From: Isoetes taiwanensis
Taxonomy: Eukaryota; Streptophyta; Lycopodiopsida; Isoetales; Isoetaceae
Assembly: GCA_021234155.1 (NCBI GenBank)
Contig: JAJEKV010000006.1
Coordinates: 28,194,271 to 28,258,270, forward strand
Direction of reading: 5' to 3'
Length of the DNA stretch: 64,000 nt
The notes under the pieces are model-generated. The model worked only from the letters and a program-made list of their open reading frames with translations. It did not search any database and was not told the DNA's origin. A program made the translations under genes and the position numbers. Every line of letters starts with the position of its first letter. The stretch's first letter is position 1. Shown here piece after piece: positions 22,543-34,300 of the stretch.

Positions 22543-22572
22543 TATACAGAATCGGGAGAAGACACTTGCAGA

Positions 22573-25500
22573 ATGTTGAGGGCACTATCATTTCAGAAAG
22601 AGAACAAAACTCTCGCCCAACAACAGGTTCACACTTGTCAGGATCTGGAGCCACCAAAGCCGGCCCTTGCAACCGCTGAGATTGCGCTAGACAACCCACA
22701 GCAAAATCTATCGCCTGTAAGTCTCGCTGTGGCAGTGAAGAAAGGTGCGACATATCCCTTGACATGGGCTCTAACATCTATGCCTTCTTTCCGAGGTCCA
22801 ATTTTGGTACTCTACATCAAACGACGAACTATCAAGCTTGTCCCTACTGCCTGTAAGCTCCATTTTCTTAAAACCCTAAACCTCTCTTTCTAGTTCTTAT
22901 CGTGCTTAAATTTCTTCAGTGGGACCTCTCCTTATTTCTCAAGCTAACGAATCTCATATTAAAGCTTACATGATGCAAATTCAGAGCCAGACGGACCAGT
23001 TGTTGAATTCCTTAAAGCGCACCTGCGAGAAGTATAAGGTTTTAGCTTGGTTTTTTTTTGCAAACTTATCTGGAAAGACGTTTGTTAATGCTCTAGTGTG
23101 TTTTTCATAGGTTGTGCCTGAGTTTATTGTAATAGAGAGTGATGAACTTGTTAAAAAAGAACTTCTCAATCAGATTGCTGAGAAGAGATTTAGTCACCTT
23201 GTGATCGGGTCATCCTCTTCTTCACTGTAAGTAGCTCGTCTTTGCTTTTTATTTCGTTTAAGGCTCAGTGTTTGTTGTGCATGACTTTCTGCAAAATAGA
23301 CATTTACATCTTTTTCCCCCTTTTCCCCTTTAGTTCTTTAATCGAGGAAATGAAAGGTCAGTATGGATAGCACGAATATGCACAGACATGCCCTTTTTGT
23401 TGGAGTCTTGGAGGAGAACTTACTTAGTTTTATCTTGTTCTATGTTCAACCCTTTGTCTATCCCTCCATGGACAAGGGCTTTCAAAAATATGATTGCAAA
23501 TATGCAATTGTATTAAACAGCTGATATGGACATTGTCATGCATAAAAGCACAGGATGTAGTCAGGAAGAAATATTAGTAATGATAGGCCGACCTTATGTA
23601 TCTAGCCCTATGTGTCTGCTTTCATAGTTGTCTCTTGTGGTGCCGACCTTAAGATAGTTTTTATACCTAGGAGAGAACAGTAGAGCTAGTCGATATTTTT
23701 GCATTTGAAACTAATCTGAATTGTAGCTTCTTTTATTTTCGTGTATTTATGTGCTGCAAATGCGTCTCAAATTCTAATGAAAATTAGAAACTTGTTGCAC
23801 ATGGTAAAATTAAATGTTTGGAAATTAAAGGTGGGGTTAAAGACCAAAGCTGTTTGAATGACATATACTATGAAAATAAAAGCAATGCTAAATGAGCAGG
23901 TGCAAGTTTTCTTGCGGGACATTACATGGCATTTATACCACTAACCATGTGCATCTTGTGTAAAAGATTCAAAAGATTCAAGAAGTCTACGGCAGCCTTT
24001 GTCTTCAACCATGCTCCGGAATATTGCACTGTGACAGTTGTTTCTAAGAATTATAAGATTATACATGGAAAGAAACTTGACCCTTCCATTTCCTGTCGAT
24101 TGTCAAATGTTAGTGGAGATGAATTGTCCATTTATAACAATTTTTCTACTCGTGAAGCAATCAATGAATGTGAACTTCGAGGTAAGAAACAACTTATTGG
24201 TATATCTTTTTCATGCATTCATGTGGCGTATAAGTGCAGGTCAAAAATATCCATATGGGATACCCAGATCAAGTTATTTCCCAGATTCAACCATTGATCT
24301 TGGTATTCCGATCTTGATATTGACTTATTCTGGCCAATATTTACCTGCACCTGACATGGCATCCAAATACTATATAATTTTTGGATTTACATGCAGAGGT
24401 AAAAACACCAAGCCACCTTGGAAGTACTAATACTGATTTAGCATCAACTGTACCAACATATCCAGTACCGAGTTGCAAGGTTGTACATGCTATTTTGAGA
24501 ATTTAACATGGCAGTGTCATGACATTTTATCGCTATGCAGCCACATGAATTCAATGAAATTGAAATTGAAGAGCTAAAGATTGAGGTATTGAGATCATGA
24601 AGAAAGTTTAAATGTACTGCGTTACTTCTTTATTGTTAGATTAAATTGACACTTACAGACGGAAGAGATTACTAAAATACAAAGTGAAAAAGAGAGAATG
24701 GAGGAAGAAGCAATTCAAGCTACCACAATTGCCAAGGAACAAGCAGAACCCCAAGCCGCATTGTATTGCAAAGACCTGCAAAATGCTGAAGTAGCAAAGA
24801 AAGCATTAGAGGAGATCTCAAAACTGAAAGCAACCGAAAAATATGTTGAGTACAGTTACAATGAATTAAGGAATGCCACAAAGAATTTCTCGAGGAAAGC
24901 TAAGATAAATGAAGGCCATTCTAGCATAATATACAAGGGAATACTTAAATACAAAATTGTGGCTATCAAATGCCTAAAAGATAACGTACATGAATCTCAA
25001 GAATTCCAAAATGAGGTATGGTCAATACACTAAGAAAACTATATTTAAAGTAAGCTAACGACAATGTCCTTTATTCATTTCGTTTTGTTCATGGCAGGTA
25101 CATACTCTTAGCAGTCTTCATCATCCACACGTGCTTCGAGTCCTAGGTTGCTGTCTAGAAAATCATTCCATTATTTATGAACATATCTTAAATGGAGCTT
25201 TGCAAGATTACCTATTTTGTACAGCAGGCCAAACAAAACTTCCATGGTATATCCGATTTCGTATTGCATATGAAGTATCTACTGCAGTGTACTTTCTTCA
25301 TACATTAAAACCTCATCCAATAGTTCATCAACATATAAATCCAAGGAAAATCCTACTGGACAAACACTATGGAAGCAAACTTAGCATTGGATGTGAAAGC
25401 GTTTGCTCACAAAATAGCTCTCTTAAAGCATGTGCCATATCCTTGTACCTTGATCCTGAATCTCAAAGCTCAGGTGTCTTATCCCCATTGTTTGATATCT

Positions 25501-26160
25501 ATTGCCTGGGAATCTTAATGCTCCAACTATTAACAGGAAGGGATGATGATGATATTTATAAAATAGTTGATCATGCTGTGGACCATGGATCCTTGAATGA
25601 CATTTTAGATTTTAATGCCGGAGAATGGCCTTTTTTGGAGGCTATGGAGATGGCTTGCCTTGCTCTTAGATGTATCAAAAGGCCAAGCACCAATAGGCCA
25701 AATTTGGAACTTGATATATTGAATATACTAGAGAAGATAAAGATGTCTGGTGATGAATATTTTGACAACCATAGTAGTAGGCCTCATCAACAAACGACAA
25801 TGGAGCCTATATGTCCATTACAATTTGTTTGTCCAATCCAACAGGTATGTCTTTATAAGCGTTAATTACAACATAATGTACAACAATATGGTAACCATAT
25901 TTGCAAAATCTTTATTATGTTCTATTATACTCTTGTAGGAGATAATGAAAAATCCAGTTATAGCAGAGGATGGCTTCACTTATGAGCATGAAGCAATAAA
26001 AAGTTGGTTGGATGAACATGATACATCACCAATGACATTTTTGGAACTCAAACGGAAAGATTTAATTCCAAATCTTACTCTTCGTTCTGCCATTGTTGAG
26101 TGGAGGTTGTCGCAACATCAAAAGAGAATGGAAGCTTTTATGTGCAATGCTTACCCATAA
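22573..26160 (+). CDS. USP domain - pseudokinase - U-box protein (PUB/RLCK type), 727 aa, 9 exons
   Basis: Nine exons join with consistent phases: 22573-22852, 22920-23038, 23111-23226, 23967-24181, 24397-24479, 24541-24585, 24659-25015, 25098-25844 and 25939-26160. They give an uninterrupted 727-residue frame. Residues about 50-200 form a universal stress protein-like domain (SLAVAVKKGATYPLTWAL, LVPTALGPLL, KRFSHLVIGS, VFNHAPEYCTV). Residues about 275-350 are coiled-coil-like, about 355-625 kinase-like, and about 647-717 a U-box (CPIQQEIMKNPVIAEDGFTY, TLRSAIVEWR). This is the plant U-box E3 ligase plus receptor-like cytoplasmic kinase architecture. The VAIK lysine (about 390) is kept. The glycine loop is degraded (INEGHSSIIYKG), HRD is HQH (482-484), the catalytic Lys is Asn, and DFG is IGC. 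It is therefore predicted to be a catalytically dead pseudokinase with a plausible E3 ligase domain. The start is the first in-frame ATG after the palindrome; exon 4's acceptor is the least certain join. Confidence 0.88.
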
Positions 26161-27060
26161 AGCAATATGATATTTGATATTACCATATTTGTCTCATTCT
26201 TTCAACGATATTGATCTTGGGCTATTCATCTCAAAAATGAAGGTTGAGAGGGTTAATCATCAATCTCATATATCCATCAAGTATTGATAGTCTAGAGTTG
26301 ACTTGGATGTATGAGGGTCTAGATCATACATTCATTGATATTATCTTCCCATCTCCTGAATATCCATTATTTGAATAGCATGGGTTTGGCTAATCATTTA
26401 TCCACCTTGGAGGTAAGGGTTAAATTTCAACGTTGCGGTACTATTTTGAAGGCCTCCAGATATGCGAAAAATGACACCTCCTTTTATAGCATGCACAAGA
26501 ACAACATGAAAATATATTATTCAAACCGAAATGAAGAAAATAATGTAGCCATTCACCAGATTTGGCTATCATTTTTCAATCTTTTTATATACGTTATTAT
26601 ACATATAATATTTTATTTTCCTTATGCCAACCCTATCTATGCAAACATCATGTACGTAAACAAGCAGGTTGTTTGTCTTCTAAGCATGGAATCTCATATA
26701 AGTCTGTGCTTGCATTTGATAACTCAACATTCGAGGAGACAATCTCTTCATGTTCTTGATCAAGAATTTATTGTTAAAATTATATCAAGTTTGAGGCAAA
26801 GGTTTCAGGAACAAATAAAAGATGTATCGGAAAGGCTGATGCACTTCTAGAAGTTATTTTCCTCCTAAACGTGCATTATTTTCCTCCTAAACGTGCATTT
26901 GTGTCTCGCCTAAACTGGAGCATCTGTTGGAGCAGAGTTGTGAGCACCACATCCGGTACACAAAAAACGATTGGAAAAAATGAAATTTTGCTTGCCTAAA
27001 ACTTTAGAACATAATGCCAAATCAATATTGGCTCATAGTTGCATTTGCTTCTATATTTAG
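26161..27060. other. 3' flank of the U-box gene, no further gene supported
   Basis: This contains the 3' UTR of the U-box gene and AT-rich DNA. A 171-codon + strand frame at 26335-26850 has no recognised domain and low-complexity hydrophobic stretches. Its C-terminal part (LDQEFIVKIISSLRQRFQEQ) could be a degraded piece of the hAT-like remnant that follows. A 20-bp direct repeat of TTTTCCTCCTAAACGTGCAT occurs at about 26859-26899. Confidence 0.35.
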
Positions 27061-27856
27061 GGAGATATATATCGTGGAGTTGAAATGACAAGATGTGTTG
27101 AAGGCCATGATTTAGAGGAGGCTCTCGAATTCCAAAATAATTTTGCTAAAGCGGTTTTGGTTGCCCTAGATGAGAGGTTCAAGGATCATGAGATCTTGTC
27201 ATGTTTTACAATATTTGCGCCTGCACATGTGCCAAGAGCAACAAAGGAAATGAAAGCAATTGGTTAGCACGAGGCTAATGAATTGCTGAGATTTTATGGT
27301 GAGACTCGATTGGTTGGTGGAGTGAAATTCGATAGCCTTATTAATCGTGATAACTTTCTAGCAAAATTTAGAAAGTTTAAGATGCAGGCCTGTACGGAAT
27401 GGCAAGGGAAGAATTTTTTAGACACTAAAAAAATTATCCTCTCACAAAAAATGTTGAGGGAGGATAAGTATGCAGAAATGGTGAAGCTTGCGACAGTGGG
27501 TCTGGTACAATACAGCAATTTGTGAAAGAGGATTTAGCCAATTGAGTCATATCAAAGACAAATATCGCAATAGGCTAAAAACAGAAGGAGCTGATTCATT
27601 AATGAGAGTTGCAATTGAAGGTCCGCCCATGGAAGCAATCAATGAGTTTGATTTTAGAGAAGCCTTCAAGAATTGGAAATCTGGAGCCAAGTATAGGCAC
27701 ATATATTCAACCAATTCGAGGTCCAAGGTAACTCGTGTAAATGTGGAAGAAGAAGGATCAGTTAGCGAAAAAAATTCACAGCGCAAATCGGCTGCCAGTA
27801 GTTCGCCATATCCAACTTCTACTGCATCTTCTGGCCATCCACCATATCCAGGATGA
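27061..27856 (+). pseudogene. hAT-type transposase C-terminal remnant
   Basis: Three overlapping frames carry one protein. TRCVEGHDLEEALEFQNNFA and ALDERFKDHEILSCFTIFAP (27085-27267) end at a stop. A second frame (27283-27525) continues with KFRKFKMQACTEWQGKNFLD. After a frameshift near 27.5 kb, ICERGFSQLSHIKDKYRNRL and DSLMRVAIEGPP (27488-27690) match the hAT C-terminal dimerisation region (ERGFS..S.IK...R..L....L..LM.I...GP) of ZNF862-like transposases. The tail to 27856 is Ser/Pro-rich. The catalytic N-terminal part is not visible. The region is a pseudogene. Confidence 0.65.
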
Positions 27857-28239
27857 AGATGACGAGTAATCCCGTTTGTTTGTTTTCTTTTGGCTTTGAG
27901 GACATTGAAGTTCACATAAGTTGTTATATTAAATGTGGAATTTCATGATTTTGATCAGTTTTATAGTATTACATCAACCACGAATCACACTATATTTATA
28001 TAACCTGTTATTTTACAAATACTAACCTGCTGAATTTTAGTCTGTAAGAAAATTACATGTTTGTTTTTCATCTTGTAGGAAATTATATCTTGGAGTTTTT
28101 TATTTTGCAGAAAAATTGCATGTTGGTTCTATTCTTGTAGGAAAGTGTAGGCTAAAAAAAATTACAGACATGTTGATTCATGAGGCGTAGGAATTTTTCC
28201 TAGAACATTTAAAATATTTCCCGAACCAAGCTATAATCT

Positions 28240-28670
28240 CCTCCAGCGTGGCAGGGCCACGTGGCGTTATCCCATCAAGCAGGTGAGACTGCCGAAAATC
28301 CATCCAGCCCAACTGTTAGCCAAAAATTGGCAGCCTCTGTGCCTCAGGGTTGTGGCTCAGCCACGTTTAGCTGGCCCCCCCATTTTAGGGGTGCTCACCC
28401 TTTTTAAACAAAGGTTATTTAAACCATTTAAAACATATGCCAACAATTCCACTTTAATTCAATAGTTTCCTCACCCATTAAGGTGTGCCTATTAGTTACA
28501 TTATTTTCACAATGCTAGGCCAACCTTGCAACCACGTTTATCCATTATTAATAAGACCTACTAGGTGCACCATTAACTTAAACTAAGGAAACAAGCGACC
28601 ATATAATTTTAATGCCACCCGCATCAAATTATTATTGTTAGCCCATAACAAATATGCATAACATTGGCAA
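28240..28670. repeat. Diverged partial copy of the gypsy-associated LTR (family A)
   Basis: Segments such as GGTTATTTAAACCAT (about 28410), GGTGCACCATTAACTTAAAC (about 28563) and GCGACCATATAATTTTAATG (about 28596) align in order with the LTR at 32748-33466. The end TGCATAACATT (about 28655) resembles the LTR end GGGCATAACATT. The 5' part is rich in CCACGTGGC, as in the other copies. No retroelement body is attached, so it is a solo or truncated LTR. Confidence 0.6.
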
Positions 28671-28719
28671 TGTAAAACCATTGCAACATCATAAATAATA
28701 TGTCATTAAATGTGAGAAT

Positions 28720-28829
28720 ATAGTGTGCACTCTAGATATACTAATTAGTAGACCTCATGCAATATGCTCATCAAATCATATAAAAACCATATACAAAAAG
28801 CATATAAATATACAAAGGAAATCCCCTGT
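28720..28829. repeat. Dispersed repeat family C, copy 1
   Basis: GTGCACTCTAGATATACTAA (about 28734) followed by spaced matches (ATACAAAAAGCATA, AAGGAAATCCCCTGTT) parallels the sequence at about 31100-31215 and, inverted, at 53245-53350. It abuts the foldback element beginning at 28830, which may have inserted into it. Confidence 0.5.
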
Positions 28830-29298
28830 TCTAATATAACAACCAACATAACTACTATTAACATTAATTAACACAAACCATTACATTAAACATGTTTAAA
28901 ATTAAATTCCCCCTTAAACCCCCTTTTGTTTGGGTGCATATTCACACGGGGGGTGACTCCGGGCAACGAGAGCTGTTGGATAGGCATATTCACCCCTTAT
29001 TCCTTAATCTACACCGTACACAAAGTTCCTCGTTTGTGGGGTATGGATGTATAAAATTTGGTATACTGTATAACAAGATTTGCAAAATACTATAAGATTT
29101 CAGGCAATATACTATATGGTGTTGATTTTGTACGTGCAAAACATAATTACAGGGGCTCTCGCTGCCCTACGTCACCCCCCGTGTGAATATGCACCCAAAC
29201 AAAAGGGGGTTTAAGGGGGAATTTAATTTTAAACATGTTTAATGTAATGGTTTGTGTTAATTAATGTTAATAGTAGTTATGTTGGTTGTTATATTAGA
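28830..29298. mobile_element. Foldback element with 128-bp apparently identical inverted arms
   Basis: The left arm 28830-28957 (TCTAATATAACAACCAACAT... to ...CACACGGGGGGTGAC) is, as far as I can compare by eye, the exact reverse complement of the right arm 29171-29298. The loop of 213 bp holds no gene. The inner part of the arms plus the loop recurs in reverse orientation at about 54350-54626, which shows a dispersed family. The arms contain TTTGGGTGCATATTCAC next to the loop. Confidence 0.85.
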
Positions 29299-29523
29299 AA
29301 AATTTTTCGGCCCTTCGGGCCTCAAAAAAGAAACAAACATAGATAAACTCTGAGGTAAACAAAAAAATAAAAATTAAAATAAAATAAAAGTACAAAATGG
29401 ATGATGTGTTATTGCAAACCATATATTTTAAATTGCATAATTTATAGGCTCCAAATTTAGACTTTGAGCGTGAGACTCCGAATACCCTACTTTGATTAAT
29501 GGAGGTACAAAAAACCTTGCTAA

Positions 29524-29960
29524 TCAATGCTTTTCCTCCAAAGGGCCAGCATGACTACACCCAGAAATGATGCTATAAAGTGTAACCTCATGAAGCATCA
29601 CGCAGATGCGCTTTGCATCGTGCAAATGGCATCTTTTCCATATCCATGTTGCCCATATGCTGTAATTAATGAATTCCATGAGACCACATTGTGCCATACA
29701 TATTGATAAGTGCATTGAACCCATTTTCCAGGAGAGACAAAGCTTTGGTGTTTGAACATGCATCAAGAATTCCAATGAAGGTTACATGGTTGGGCTGCAT
29801 ACTTTGCATTTGCATTTCAGTAAAAGAATTGCAAAACTTCATCCAATTGTCCATGGCTAGCATACCCAAAAATAATACAATTCCAACAATGCTTGCATAA
29901 GGAGGCAAGATCTAATTCTTTTGGCAAATTATGAAGCATATATGTGAGAAGGATTTAAAC
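29524..29960 (-). pseudogene. PPR-protein remnant
   Basis: Minus-strand frames read FTEMQMQSMQPNHVTFIGIL, DACSNTKALSLLENGFNALI and NMYG, then after a frame change EVTLYSIISGCSHAGPLEE. This is the rhythm of plant PLS-type pentatricopeptide repeats (PN.VTF.G.L.AC, NALI.MYG.CG, V..Y..IISG.SH.G). PPR proteins bind organellar RNA. Here only about three repeats survive, interrupted by a frameshift near 29.69 kb, with no start or E/DYW end visible. It is a pseudogene fragment. The sequence to 30.3 kb in the same orientation may be its decayed upstream part. Confidence 0.6.
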
Positions 29961-31029
29961 AATACCATATTTTATGATGTCTAAGCAAAGTGGAGAAAGA
30001 AGTGAAAATAGAGATGTTTAAAGAATACCAGGAATCTCCAGCACAAATCAGGAATCTCCAGCACAAATCGTATAACAAGGACGAAATCTCCAGCTGAGTT
30101 GAATGCCTGTGTTTTGTGCAGAGCTCCAATAACCAAACATGGCAGACCAACATGGCATCTTGATTTACACCTTTGCGCCCTTGTTGAGAGAAAAGACTAG
30201 CTGCAGTGCTGGCCCCATTGGCATACATTCGTCCAGGGAAACAAGCAAGCTGTTCATGATTTTTTGCTTCTGCAGCAAGCACATCTTTGGCTTCCCGTTT
30301 CAGGTTCCGTTCAAACTAAAGTCATTAGCCAACAGAGCTTCACTAAAAACAAGACTGTATGTATCCAAGACCTAAAGTTGTTTTAGCAAAGAGTGACACA
30401 AATTGGTAAGCAACTCTGTCTCCAAGACCCGAGCAACTGCCGTGTGATAATACCCACTATGGTGGCCAAGAATATGGCAAGCAGCTGCCATGCATTTTCT
30501 GTCACACCCGCAGGTGGAGGAATAAACCAAAGAGAAATACCTACTGCAAAAGAAAGGGCTAGGGTTTTGAGATTAACTCGTTGCCATGGCTAGGGTTTCG
30601 AGCTCACGATGCTTCAAGCGTCTAAGAAGATCAAAGATTGCGAAGATGGTTCCCGCCCAAGAAGAACTCCAAGCATATTTGAGACCGTAGTAAGTGGTGA
30701 TAAAGCTTTTGAAACGCTTGCCTTGCTGAAGGACAAAGATTTAGAAGAATTTCCACCATTTTAATGGATTTAGACCTCTCCATGATGCGAATCGCTCCTC
30801 CACAGATCGGATGAACGGCTGCAGGTGCCATTGTATGCAAATTTTGACCTAAAATCGCAGATCGTCGTGGGGATGATTGAATTGAAGCAAAACGAAAAAA
30901 ATCTCACATTAGATCCGGCAAAAGATTCAAGCGTAAAGATTGACCAATTGATTTGCATGATTGGGATCACGCCCGACTTTTCCCTTGCACTCCAAATCTG
31001 CATGTTCAGCCCCTAAAATAAAAAGAGGG
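29961..31029. other. Unresolved region with small open frames
   Basis: No domain is recognisable. A minus-strand frame at 29929-30282 and + strand frames at 30139-30375 and 30825-31016 are short and unsupported. A 34-codon basic frame with a good start context begins at 30586 (MARVSSSRCFKRLRRSKIAK) and ends at 30690. It could be a first exon, but I could not connect it to anything. ATCTCCAGCACAAATC is directly repeated near 30030-30070. Confidence 0.3.
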
Positions 31030-31215
31030 CTTTTGTTGTGAGCCCTTGATTTTGGACCATTGAAAAAAAAAAAAACCTAAATCAACGACTAAAAAATGGT
31101 GCACTCTAGATGTACGCATTAGTACATCCATTCGAATACGCCATAAAATTTTAGGAAAACCTTTGTGAAAAGCGTACAAAAACACAAAAAAAACCCCCTG
31201 TTATTATGCTACATA
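31030..31215. repeat. Dispersed repeat family C, copy 2
   Basis: From GGGCTTTTGTTGTGAGCCC through TGGTGCACTCTAGATGTAC to CCCCCTGTTATTATGCTACAT, this segment matches the reverse complement of about 53235-53430 and, more weakly, 28720-28829. No coding sequence is present. It is a mobile repeat of unknown class. Confidence 0.7.
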
Positions 31216-32747
31216 TAGGGTATTGGTAACATGAAGGGTGTCTGCATAGACATGCAATATGGGCACAACAATGCAAAATCTCCAAGTTGTGCATACAACG
31301 CAGGGGGGAATGTTACAAGGGTTTGGGGATTGGGGGTTTGGGTTTTTTTTTTGGGGGTTAGGGGGGGGGAGGGAGGGGGTTTGAAGAACTTTCAAACAGT
31401 CTATAAGCTCCTTGATAGTGTGATTGATGAAATAGACACCTCAATTGCTGAATAATTTCAGCGGGCAAAGATGTGATGGTTTGTTTTCAACAAAATGTTG
31501 ATTGTACTAGCTGTTACATTATTAGGTAGGTTTTCGAGGGGAAAAACTTTAGCAATAATAGGTTTGTTCCCACGAGGCTATATACATGAAAGCCACGTAT
31601 ACTAACAGATGACAACACAAGATAACTATACACACACGTGCCAGCTATCAAACAGCCTACACATGCTTCCACATGTTAGTAACATGCATACGAGTTATCT
31701 AGTAGAGTCAACATGAAGCAATAACTGACAGACTGCAAGAACACATATATGGAATCTACCACACGCACCATAGCATCTGCCAAGCAGATGCACCCCACCA
31801 TATCTAGACAGCATGTCGTCTAGAATCCCCACAATGGTGGATCCAGTATAAGGGAGAAACTGCAAGCATCATAGGAACTTAGGCCGCTATACTGTTATGT
31901 ACATCTGTCACTGCCCCGTACCAGTGACATGCTTCATCTCACTAGCCCCCATGATTCCTATCATGATAAGACATGCTTCTCGCGGTATGCCATGGATAAC
32001 CCATTACGGATAGCACGTAAGTGCTAACTCATTCTGTAGCAATTCTAGTGTTCACAACACCCTACATAATACAACTAGTCATCCTTAAGTAATAGATTGT
32101 TCATGCGTATGTGACACCGTCCCATACTGGTACCCCATATTATCTCACTAAAACAAGGAGCCTTAGGTTCTGATAAACCTTAGCTCATCACCATGTTCTA
32201 TTACAAGAACACTTTATAAGAAAGGGTATTACTTTGTGCATGACAGTAGCTTACTATAGTGCAGCTTACTATAGTGCAGGAACCTTATGGTCTCTATTGT
32301 GCTGCAGTGAAATCCATCACTAACAAGCCAAGCCCATCAATGCACACATGCCTCTATTGCAGAACTATAAAAGAAGCCACTAAGCCATGTGGGAGTACGG
32401 TTTCAAAAATTTCTCTGACCATCCAGGGATTCCCTTAAGATGAAGCTTATTATATTATGGGAATAATTCTTGGGGCTTTTCCCCCTTCTAGAGAAACAAC
32501 TCCCACCATGGTTCCAGTTTTTAAGCTTACCAATTATTCCCAGCTTTGCTAGTTGCAACCTCTGCAATTGAAATCTTCTCGCCATCCAATCTCCTCCACT
32601 ACGGCCTCTGGCCTTTTCCTTTGCAGTTCTGCCTGTAACAATTCCGGACTCAAGGTCTATGCAGCCTTCCCCCTTCTCTTCTACAGATTCGCCACTGCCT
32701 ACCCTAAACCCTTGCCAGTGTGGCAAAGGTTCGTGGCAAACAATTAG
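31216..32747. other. Non-coding region, possible LTR debris
   Basis: A G-run (about 31290-31380) is followed by sequence beginning near TGTTACATTATTAGGTAGG (31493) with GTTTTCGAGGGGAAAAAC at 31530. The latter is echoed near 52780. The stretch 31490-32400 has the look of an LTR (no frames, TATA-like AACTATAAAAG at about 32365), but I found no partner LTR in the window. The two overlapping frames at 32403-32768 are not supported. Confidence 0.3.
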
Positions 32748-33466
32748 TGGCCAGGCGATTCTGCCCAAAATCCAATTCGGCAGCCTGCTGGGTTAATTTC
32801 GGCACCTCAACTCCTCCTTGGATCTGCCGCCTCTCTGATGTAACTGTGCCCACGTGGCAAGTCCATGTGGCAAGGCCACATGGCTTACTCCCAGCAGCAG
32901 GTGATTCTGCCAAAAACCACCTCGATCCTTCAATTGGCCAACTACAGATGTGTTACAGCAATCAAGCTGCCTAAGGGACGCCTCACATGTCAGCGGCAAA
33001 ACTTGCCGGACGTCAAGTCGTTGGAGACGCTCAGGTGTGAACTGCTCCAGCAGTTCGAGGACGAACGGCTCAGACATCAAGCCCGCCGTCTCAGATTCAG
33101 TTCATGTGAATGCCTAAAAATTTACATGTGAGGCGCCTCTAAGGCAGCTTGTTGGTGGCATCTCCGATATTTGGGCGGCTCGCCTATTTACACCAATTGT
33201 TATTTAAACCATCAGAATACATTAACTAATTGAACATATTGCCATAAAAATGCCCCATGCAAGATAGCAATATTGCAACTGTATTTCATTATTATTAAAC
33301 AGTTGCACCCTAGACTAAGGTCTATCAAGGTGCACCACAACCTTAGAACTAAGGAAAATAAGCAACCATATAATCCTAATGCCAATTGCATTAAATCATT
33401 CAGTTAGCCCCAACGACATGCATGCAGTTTATATAATAATGGTCTGCAGAATATTTGGGCATAACA
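32748..33466 (-). repeat. LTR (family A) at the 3' end of the Ty3/gypsy element
   Basis: On the + strand the segment runs from TGGCCAGGCGATTCTG (32748) to GGGCATAACA (33466), with the TG...CA ends expected of an LTR. Directly outside, on the minus strand, a G-rich run (CGGGGGGGAGTAA) sits between the end of pol and the LTR as a polypurine tract would. The first half is rich in CCACGTGGCA. Related LTRs occur at 42345-43513 (carrying a MULE) and, more diverged, at 28240-28670. Confidence 0.75.
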
Positions 33467-34300
33467 TTACTCCCCCCCGGGATTTTTGTCCTCAAGAATT
33501 GGCTCCAGACCATTGAGCCATAACATTCGGATATTGAGTCATGAAACGACGACTCTCCCACGTCGCCTCTGAGATAGATCTATGTTTCTATTTCACCATA
33601 AATTCCATCTAGTCTCTCTGGCGGATCCGCACTTTCTGGGAATTCAATATTCTTTCAGAGTAGGAATTCTATCCATCTCCACCATGTATTCCTAAGAAGG
33701 CACAACATTTGCAGCTTTTCCCAGAGCTTATCGCAACTGGCTCACGTGAAAAACTAGATGAATGTCCACATTCGGCAGAAGTTGCAACTTGAAGGCAACA
33801 TCGCGTTACTTCTTCAAAATCTTCTAAGGACTACTGTATCTTGGGGAGAGCTTCGGTTCCTTCCCTGCAAGCAATGGCAGTATTGCTTTTCTTTTCAAAT
33901 TTGCAGGAAAGACCACACGAAGCTACACCATCTGACCCTCATGCAGCTCGATCGGGGCTCTCGACAAATTGGCACGTGCCCTTGCTCGATCCTGGGCCTG
34001 TCTCATATATGTAATTGACACAATCCAAGCGTCACGTCCATGCCTTCAAGTATACTTATTGCAGCATCAGATTTCAGCCCACCAAAACCAAGCAATACAG
34101 GTCCTCTGTGATTTCTCCCAAACATAGCCACAAACGGGCTAGTTTTGATGATCTGCTAGAACCCATTATTGTAAGCAGACTCTATAATAGGTAGATAGTC
34201 CTACCATCTAGGTTGCTGAGTGGCCACATAAGATCTCAGCATATCCTCCAGAATTTGATTCACTCTTGCAATTTGCCCATCCATTGCAGGATGATCTCCA

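Noticed and set aside
23333-23356. A possible extra small exon (after CCCCTTTAG, before GTCAGT) in the U-box gene
   Set aside because: It can be read in frame from exon 3, but its end phase does not fit exon 4, whereas exon 3 joins exon 4 directly in phase.
26335-26850. 171-codon plus-strand frame between the U-box gene and the hAT remnant
   Set aside because: There is no domain, it has long hydrophobic low-complexity stretches, and no splice connection to either neighbour could be shown.
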